This document shows positions 59,733-64,000 of a stretch of DNA of 64,000 nt, piece by piece (position 1 is the stretch's first letter; each line of letters begins with the position of its first letter). The notes beneath the pieces were generated by a model, which made no database searches, was not told where the DNA came from, and saw only the letters and a program-made list of their open reading frames with translations. The DNA is taken from positions 23,420 to 87,419 of the forward strand of contig DXEG01000001.1 in assembly GCA_019115125.1 (NCBI GenBank), in the 5' to 3' direction. Origin of the DNA: Candidatus Blautia faecipullorum. Its GTDB lineage: Bacteria; Bacillota; Clostridia; Lachnospirales; Lachnospiraceae. The position numbers and the translations under genes were made by a program.

Positions 59733-62003
59733 TTGAGCAGTACCAACAGGAGGAGAACCAGAAGAAAACCTATACGAAAACTGAATCATCAGATGAGGGG
59801 AAAGCTAGTGGGACTATTCGGAGTAGTGCTGCTAGCTTTAGTTTGTTTGCTGGCCAGGATCACTTATATTAATGCGACCAATGGCAATAAGTATTCAAGG
59901 CAGGTGCTGTCCCAGGCCCAGCAGAGATATGAAAGCAATGTGCTTCCCGCCAGGCGCGGGGATATTTACGACCGCAACGGAAATATCCTTGCCACCAGCA
60001 ATAAGGTGTACAATGTGATCCTTGACTGCAAAACAGTGAATTCAGATAAGGATTATATTGAACCCACCATCCGGGCGCTGACGACGGTGCTGGGATTGGA
60101 TGAGGCGGATATCCGTTCACGGCTGGAAGACAGCTCTACAAAAGAAAGTCAGTATCAGATCCTGAAAAAAGAGCTGTCCATGGATCAGAAAAAAGAATTT
60201 GAAAATTATACCACAGTTACAGAGGACAGTGATCTTTCGGATTCGGAAAAAGCAGAACGGCAAAATGTAAAGGGAGTCTGGTTTGAGGAAGATTATCTGA
60301 GAAGCTATCCCTTTGGCGCCCTTGCCTGCGATACCATCGGCTTTACTCTTGCCAGAGATGTGGCGGACGTAGGTATTGAAAGCTATTATAACAGTACGCT
60401 GATGGGAACCGACGGGCGCCAGTACGGATATGTGAGCAGCAATTCCAGCGTAGAGCAGACGATCATAGAGCCCACTGACGGGGAGAATATTGTAACATCT
60501 CTGGATGTAGGCGCGCAGCAGATCGTGGAAAAATACGTCAACGGCTTCAATAAGCGAATGGGAGCAAAAAATATCGGCGTGATCGTGGAAGATCCCAATA
60601 CCGGAGAAATTATCGCCATGGACGGCGGAGACCGCTATAATCTGAATGAACCCAGGGATATGTCCAATGTACATTCCGAGGAAGAGATCAAAGCCATGAA
60701 TGATGAGGAGACGGTAGACGCGCTCAACGCCATGTGGAATAATTTCTGTGTGACGGATGCCTATGAACCGGGATCTGTTGTGAAGCCCATTGTTATGGCG
60801 GGCGCTCTGGAAAAAGGAGCGATTTCTGATGCCGATAACTTTGAGTGCGACGGCGGACAGTCCTTTGGAGCCAACGGAGATACCTATATTAAATGTGCGG
60901 TATGGCCCAATGCTCATGGAAGTGAAGGACTCAGGGAGGTCATTGCCAATTCCTGCAACGACGGTATGATGCAGATCGCGGCCCGGATGGGAGCGGAACA
61001 GTTTATCAAAGCTCAGAGCCTTTTTAATTTCGGAACAAGGACAGGAATCGATCTTCCCAATGAAGGGACAGGTATTATTCATACCACAGATACCATGGGG
61101 GAAACGGAGCTTGCCTGCTCGGCCTTCGGACAGGGATATACCTGTACCATGATCCAGGAGATCAACGCCATGTGCTCTGTCATTAACGGCGGATATTATT
61201 ATCAGCCTCATCTTGTGACGGAGATCCAGGACAGCAACGGAAATACTGTAAAAAATGTGGAGCCGGTGCTTCTCAAGCAGACCATCTCCTCTGATATTTC
61301 CGCGAATATCCGTTCCTATATGGAGGCCAGCGTTCAGGAAGGTACCAGTACCCATTCCAAGGTGCAGGGCTACAGCTCCGGCGGTAAGACCGGTACGGCG
61401 GAAAAGCTTCCCCGTGGAAATGGGAAATATCTGGTATCCTTTATCGGCTTCGCCCCTGTGGAGGAGCCTCAGGTCGTCATTTATGTGGCGATAGACGAGC
61501 CGAACGCGGAGGAACAGGCGGACAGTAAATATCCGCAGTATGTTGCTCAGGGAATTTTGTCGGAGCTGCTTCCGTATCTTAATATTGAGCCGGATGAAGC
61601 CGAGGACGGTATTATTCCGGAGACAGAGCTGTGGGAAGGCTTCAACGGAGTGCTGGAGGATGTTTCCGGCAGCAACGTAGACGAGGCCGGCAACCTGGTG
61701 GACGCAGAAGGCAATCTTATTGATATGGAAGGCAACCGGGTGGATGAAAAGGGCTATCTCCTGAACGAGAACGGGGAGCATATTCTGAACGACAACGGAG
61801 AGTATGTAATGTCTGAGAATCTGGAGACCTTTTCCGATGAACTAACAGGCACCGAACCTTCCGTGGATGCGGACAACAGTATGTCGGAGGATGCCGTGTC
61901 GAATCCGGACGCGCCGGAGCCTCTGGAAAATGATGAGGATCCTATCATTGGAAATGATATGGAAAGTGAAGGAATCACCAATGAGGAGGCCGGACTGGAA
62001 TAA
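59733..62003 (+). CDS. Class B penicillin-binding protein with long acidic repeat tail
   Basis: 756 aa, TTG start with GAGGTGAGGA upstream. Helix ~25-45, dimerisation domain (RRGDIYDRNGNILATS), transpeptidase with SVVK (YEPGSVVKP), SCN (IANSCNDG) and KTGT (GGKTGTAEK). Cross-links septal or spore wall peptidoglycan (FtsI/SpoVD type). After ~615 a ~140-residue acidic outer tail holds six heptad-like units (VDEAGNL, VDAEGNL, IDMEGNR, VDEKGYL, LNENGEH, ILNDNGEY; ~649-690). No PASTA domain. Active-site Val-Val between Ser and Lys is unusual but allowed. Confidence 0.93.
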   Translation: MSSTNRRRTRRKPIRKLNHQMRGKLVGLFGVVLLALVCLLARITYINATNGNKYSRQVLSQAQQRYESNVLPARRGDIYDRNGNILATSNKVYNVILDCKTVNSDKDYIEPTIRALTTVLGLDEADIRSRLEDSSTKESQYQILKKELSMDQKKEFENYTTVTEDSDLSDSEKAERQNVKGVWFEEDYLRSYPFGALACDTIGFTLARDVADVGIESYYNSTLMGTDGRQYGYVSSNSSVEQTIIEPTDGENIVTSLDVGAQQIVEKYVNGFNKRMGAKNIGVIVEDPNTGEIIAMDGGDRYNLNEPRDMSNVHSEEEIKAMNDEETVDALNAMWNNFCVTDAYEPGSVVKPIVMAGALEKGAISDADNFECDGGQSFGANGDTYIKCAVWPNAHGSEGLREVIANSCNDGMMQIAARMGAEQFIKAQSLFNFGTRTGIDLPNEGTGIIHTTDTMGETELACSAFGQGYTCTMIQEINAMCSVINGGYYYQPHLVTEIQDSNGNTVKNVEPVLLKQTISSDISANIRSYMEASVQEGTSTHSKVQGYSSGGKTGTAEKLPRGNGKYLVSFIGFAPVEEPQVVIYVAIDEPNAEEQADSKYPQYVAQGILSELLPYLNIEPDEAEDGIIPETELWEGFNGVLEDVSGSNVDEAGNLVDAEGNLIDMEGNRVDEKGYLLNENGEHILNDNGEYVMSENLETFSDELTGTEPSVDADNSMSEDAVSNPDAPEPLENDEDPIIGNDMESEGITNEEAGLE

Positions 62004-62028
62004 AAGTACCATCATCGGTCAGAGTCAT

Positions 62029-62083
62029 ACCCTGCAGAGATTTGTCATATACTGTTATGACAATCTCTGCGGGGCTTTTTTTA
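62029..62083 (+). terminator. Terminator overlapping the start of the next PBP gene
   Basis: CCTGCAGAGATTTGTCATA / TATGACAATCTCTGCGG (one bulged T), then GGGC and seven T. A classic intrinsic terminator 25 bases after the first PBP gene; the next reading frame begins at or inside it. Confidence 0.88.
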
Positions 62084-63814
62084 TTGAAGAAAAATAAAAC
62101 ATTTCATAAGAAAAAGGTTTGGGTGATCTTTCTGTGCTGCTCGGCAATGCTGGCCGGACTTCTTGGGCGTCTGGTCTATCTTATGGGCTTCCGCTCAGAT
62201 TATTATTATGAGAAGGCGGAGGATCTCCACGAAAGGGAGAGGGATATTAAGGCCGCGAGAGGAGAAATCCTGGATGCCGCGGGAAAAGTGCTGGCAGCCA
62301 ATAAAACAGTATGCACGATCTCCGTGATCCACAGCCAGATTGAAGAGCCTGAAAAGGTGATACGTCTTCTGACGGAAAAACTGGGGATATCTGAGGAGCA
62401 GGTCAGGAAAAAGGTAGAAAAAGTATCTTCTATCGAGAGGATCCGTACAAATGTGGACAAAGAGGTAGGGGATGAGATCAGAGAGGCCGGCCTCGCCGGC
62501 GTGAAGGTGGATGAGGATTACAAAAGATACTATCCTTATGATTCTCTGGCCTCCAAGGTTCTCGGCTTTACCGGAGGAGACAATCAGGGGATCATCGGCC
62601 TGGAGGTGGAGTATGAGGAGGTCCTGAGCGGAACTCCGGGAAAAATCCTTACCACCACGGACGCGAGAGGCATAGAGATCGATGAGATCGGAGAAAGCAG
62701 AGTGGAGCCTGTGGCCGGAGATAATCTGAGGATCAGCCTGGACGCCAATATCCAGGAATATGTACAGCAGGCGGCCCTGAAGGTGATGGAGGAAAAACAG
62801 GCGGAAAGGGTTTCGATCCTTCTTATGAATCCCCAGAACGGAGAAATCTACGCCTGTGTCAATGTGCCTGAATTTAATCTGAACGATCCGTTTACTTTAA
62901 ATACCGGGGAGGATACGTCTGCCCTGAGCGAGGAGAAGAAGCAGGAGCTTCTGAATCAGATGTGGAGGAATCCCTGTCTTAACGATACCTACGAGCCCGG
63001 CTCTACCTTTAAGATCATAACAATGTCGGCAGGGCTGGAGGAGGGCGTTGTTTCTCCTGGGGATACTTTTTACTGTCCCGGATATAAGCTGGTGGACGAC
63101 AGGCGTATCCACTGCGCCAACAGGCGGGGCCACGGCTCACAGACATTTGTGGAGGGGGCTGAAAATTCCTGCAATCCGGTGTTCATTGAGGTGGGGCTGC
63201 GGCTGGGAATAGATAATTACTATAAATATTTTACTCAGTTCGGCCTTATGAAAAAGACTGGCGTAGATCTCCCTGGAGAGGCGGGAACGATCATGCACAA
63301 AAAAGAAAATATGGGAAACGTGGAGCTGGCGACGGTGGCCTTTGGACAGTCCTTCCAGATCACTCCAATCCAGCTTGCCGCTACCGTAAGCTCTCTGATC
63401 AACGGAGGAAACCGCGTCACTCCTCATTTCGGTGTGACAGTGGAGAGCCCGGACGGCTCCTACGCGAAAAAACTGGAATATCCGGTGGAGACAGGGATCG
63501 TCTCTGAAGAAACCTCAGAAATGGTGAGGGGTATTCTGGAGAAAGTGGTGGCGGAGGGATCCGGAAGAAACGCCGGTATCGAGGGCTATGCCATAGGCGG
63601 AAAGACAGCCACCTCCCAGACTCTGCCAAGAAGCGCCAACCGGTATATCTCCTCCTTCCTGGGATTCGCTCCGGCGGATGATCCCAAGGTGCTGGCTCTG
63701 TGCATCATTCATGATCCCCAGGGCGTTTATTATGGAGGAACCATCGCGGCCCCTGTGGTGAGGAGTATTTTCGAGAATGTGCTGCCGTACCTGGGCATAG
63801 AGAAAAAAAGCTGA
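62084..63814 (+). CDS. Class B penicillin-binding protein (second copy)
   Basis: 576 aa from TTG 62084 (MKKNKTFHKKKVWVIFLCCS). Helix ~10-30, dimerisation domain (AARGEILDAAGKVLAAN), transpeptidase with STFK (YEPGSTFK), SCN (AENSCNPVF) and KTAT (GGKTATSQT). The last motif is KTA in place of KTG. The start is uncertain: TTG follows the terminator T-run with no good RBS; ATG 62057 and TTG 62042, inside the hairpin, are alternatives. Related to SpoVD/FtsI; no PASTA domain. Confidence 0.9.
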   Translation: MKKNKTFHKKKVWVIFLCCSAMLAGLLGRLVYLMGFRSDYYYEKAEDLHERERDIKAARGEILDAAGKVLAANKTVCTISVIHSQIEEPEKVIRLLTEKLGISEEQVRKKVEKVSSIERIRTNVDKEVGDEIREAGLAGVKVDEDYKRYYPYDSLASKVLGFTGGDNQGIIGLEVEYEEVLSGTPGKILTTTDARGIEIDEIGESRVEPVAGDNLRISLDANIQEYVQQAALKVMEEKQAERVSILLMNPQNGEIYACVNVPEFNLNDPFTLNTGEDTSALSEEKKQELLNQMWRNPCLNDTYEPGSTFKIITMSAGLEEGVVSPGDTFYCPGYKLVDDRRIHCANRRGHGSQTFVEGAENSCNPVFIEVGLRLGIDNYYKYFTQFGLMKKTGVDLPGEAGTIMHKKENMGNVELATVAFGQSFQITPIQLAATVSSLINGGNRVTPHFGVTVESPDGSYAKKLEYPVETGIVSEETSEMVRGILEKVVAEGSGRNAGIEGYAIGGKTATSQTLPRSANRYISSFLGFAPADDPKVLALCIIHDPQGVYYGGTIAAPVVRSIFENVLPYLGIEKKS

Positions 63815-63903
63815 AGCTCCTGTCCGTCCTTTTTATTTTCTGAACAGTAACGCTGTGGCTGAACGGATACACTTAGAGTATAATTATCATTGGCAAAAAT
63901 AAA

Positions 63904-63927
63904 GGGAAGAGATCGAAACCTCTTCCC
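63904..63927. terminator. Hairpin after the second PBP
   Basis: GGGAAGAG-ATCGAAAC-CTCTTCCC. The T-rich tail (TTTATTTTT) is on the minus strand, so its role for the plus-strand gene is unclear. Confidence 0.4.
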
Positions 63928-63983
63928 AATCATACAGATTTATCTTATTGTTTAATTGACGAGAAAAAACATAAGGAGTCTGT

Positions 63984-64000
63984 ATGATGAGTTCAATGAT
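63984..64000 (+). CDS. Start of a gene cut by the window edge
   Basis: ATGATGAGTTCAATGAT after AAGGAG (63973-63978), five bases' spacing. Only MMSSM is visible, so no identity can be given; mraY or another division gene would be usual here. Confidence 0.5.

Noticed and set aside
60117-61781. Long open frame antisense to the first PBP
   Set aside because: No motifs; the plus-strand frame has full transpeptidase motifs.

Overview
The window looks like chromosome from an anaerobic Firmicute of the family Lachnospiraceae. Reasons: HydF ([FeFe]-hydrogenase maturation), a class III ribonucleotide reductase, a DAP-type MurE, the Gram-positive order def-fmt-yugP-rsmB-rlmN-stp-prkC-rsgA-rpe-thiN, an mraZ-rsmH-ftsL-PBP division cluster, and dense GH78/GH43/GH3 plant-glycan genes. 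Genus is not claimed.

Region 1 (1-15.6 kb) is a rhamnoside/xyloside utilisation locus: two GH43 enzymes, a decayed GH1 gene, two GH78 alpha-L-rhamnosidases, an AraC-type regulator, a GPH-family sugar symporter, an esterase and a GH3 enzyme. Four of its transcription units carry the same upstream pair of 10-bp direct repeats with start points exactly 20 bp apart. This is a strong candidate operator for the local AraC protein. dapF follows convergently behind a long shared terminator.

Region 2 (about 16.6-21.35 kb) is visibly AT-rich and reads as a small integrative mobilizable element: a membrane protein, a MobV-like relaxase with an oriT-like palindrome upstream, a structured non-coding leader, a DUF4373-like replication-type protein and a large serine recombinase. 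It sits between dapF and hydF.

Region 3 (21.4-36.5 kb) is mixed housekeeping: hydF, a polar amino-acid ABC transporter, a CBS-pair protein, asnA, a zinc-ribbon membrane protein, nrdD, carbamate kinase, HicB-like and MerR genes, a MATE exporter, a Cof-type phosphatase and tRNA-Arg(ACG). The transporter's binding protein has its two lobes in swapped order, so it is a natural circular permutant with no lipobox. Intergenic gaps carry dispersed palindromic repeats; three copies of one hairpin show compensatory base changes.

Region 4 (36.5-41.1 kb) holds a LysR remnant, a ParA ATPase translationally coupled to a small Lys/Ala-rich histone-like protein, a TIGR04076-family protein and a sortase-type surface protein with tandem repeats.

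Region 5 (41.2-64 kb) is core cell-wall, translation and division: murE-like, priA, def, fmt, yugP-like protease, rsmB, rlmN, the Stp/PrkC pair, rsgA, rpe, thiN, ychF, lgt, then mraZ (with a decameric MraZ operator), rsmH, ftsL and two class B penicillin-binding proteins. A new gene begins at the right edge.

All calls come from reading the sequence and translations; no database search was run.
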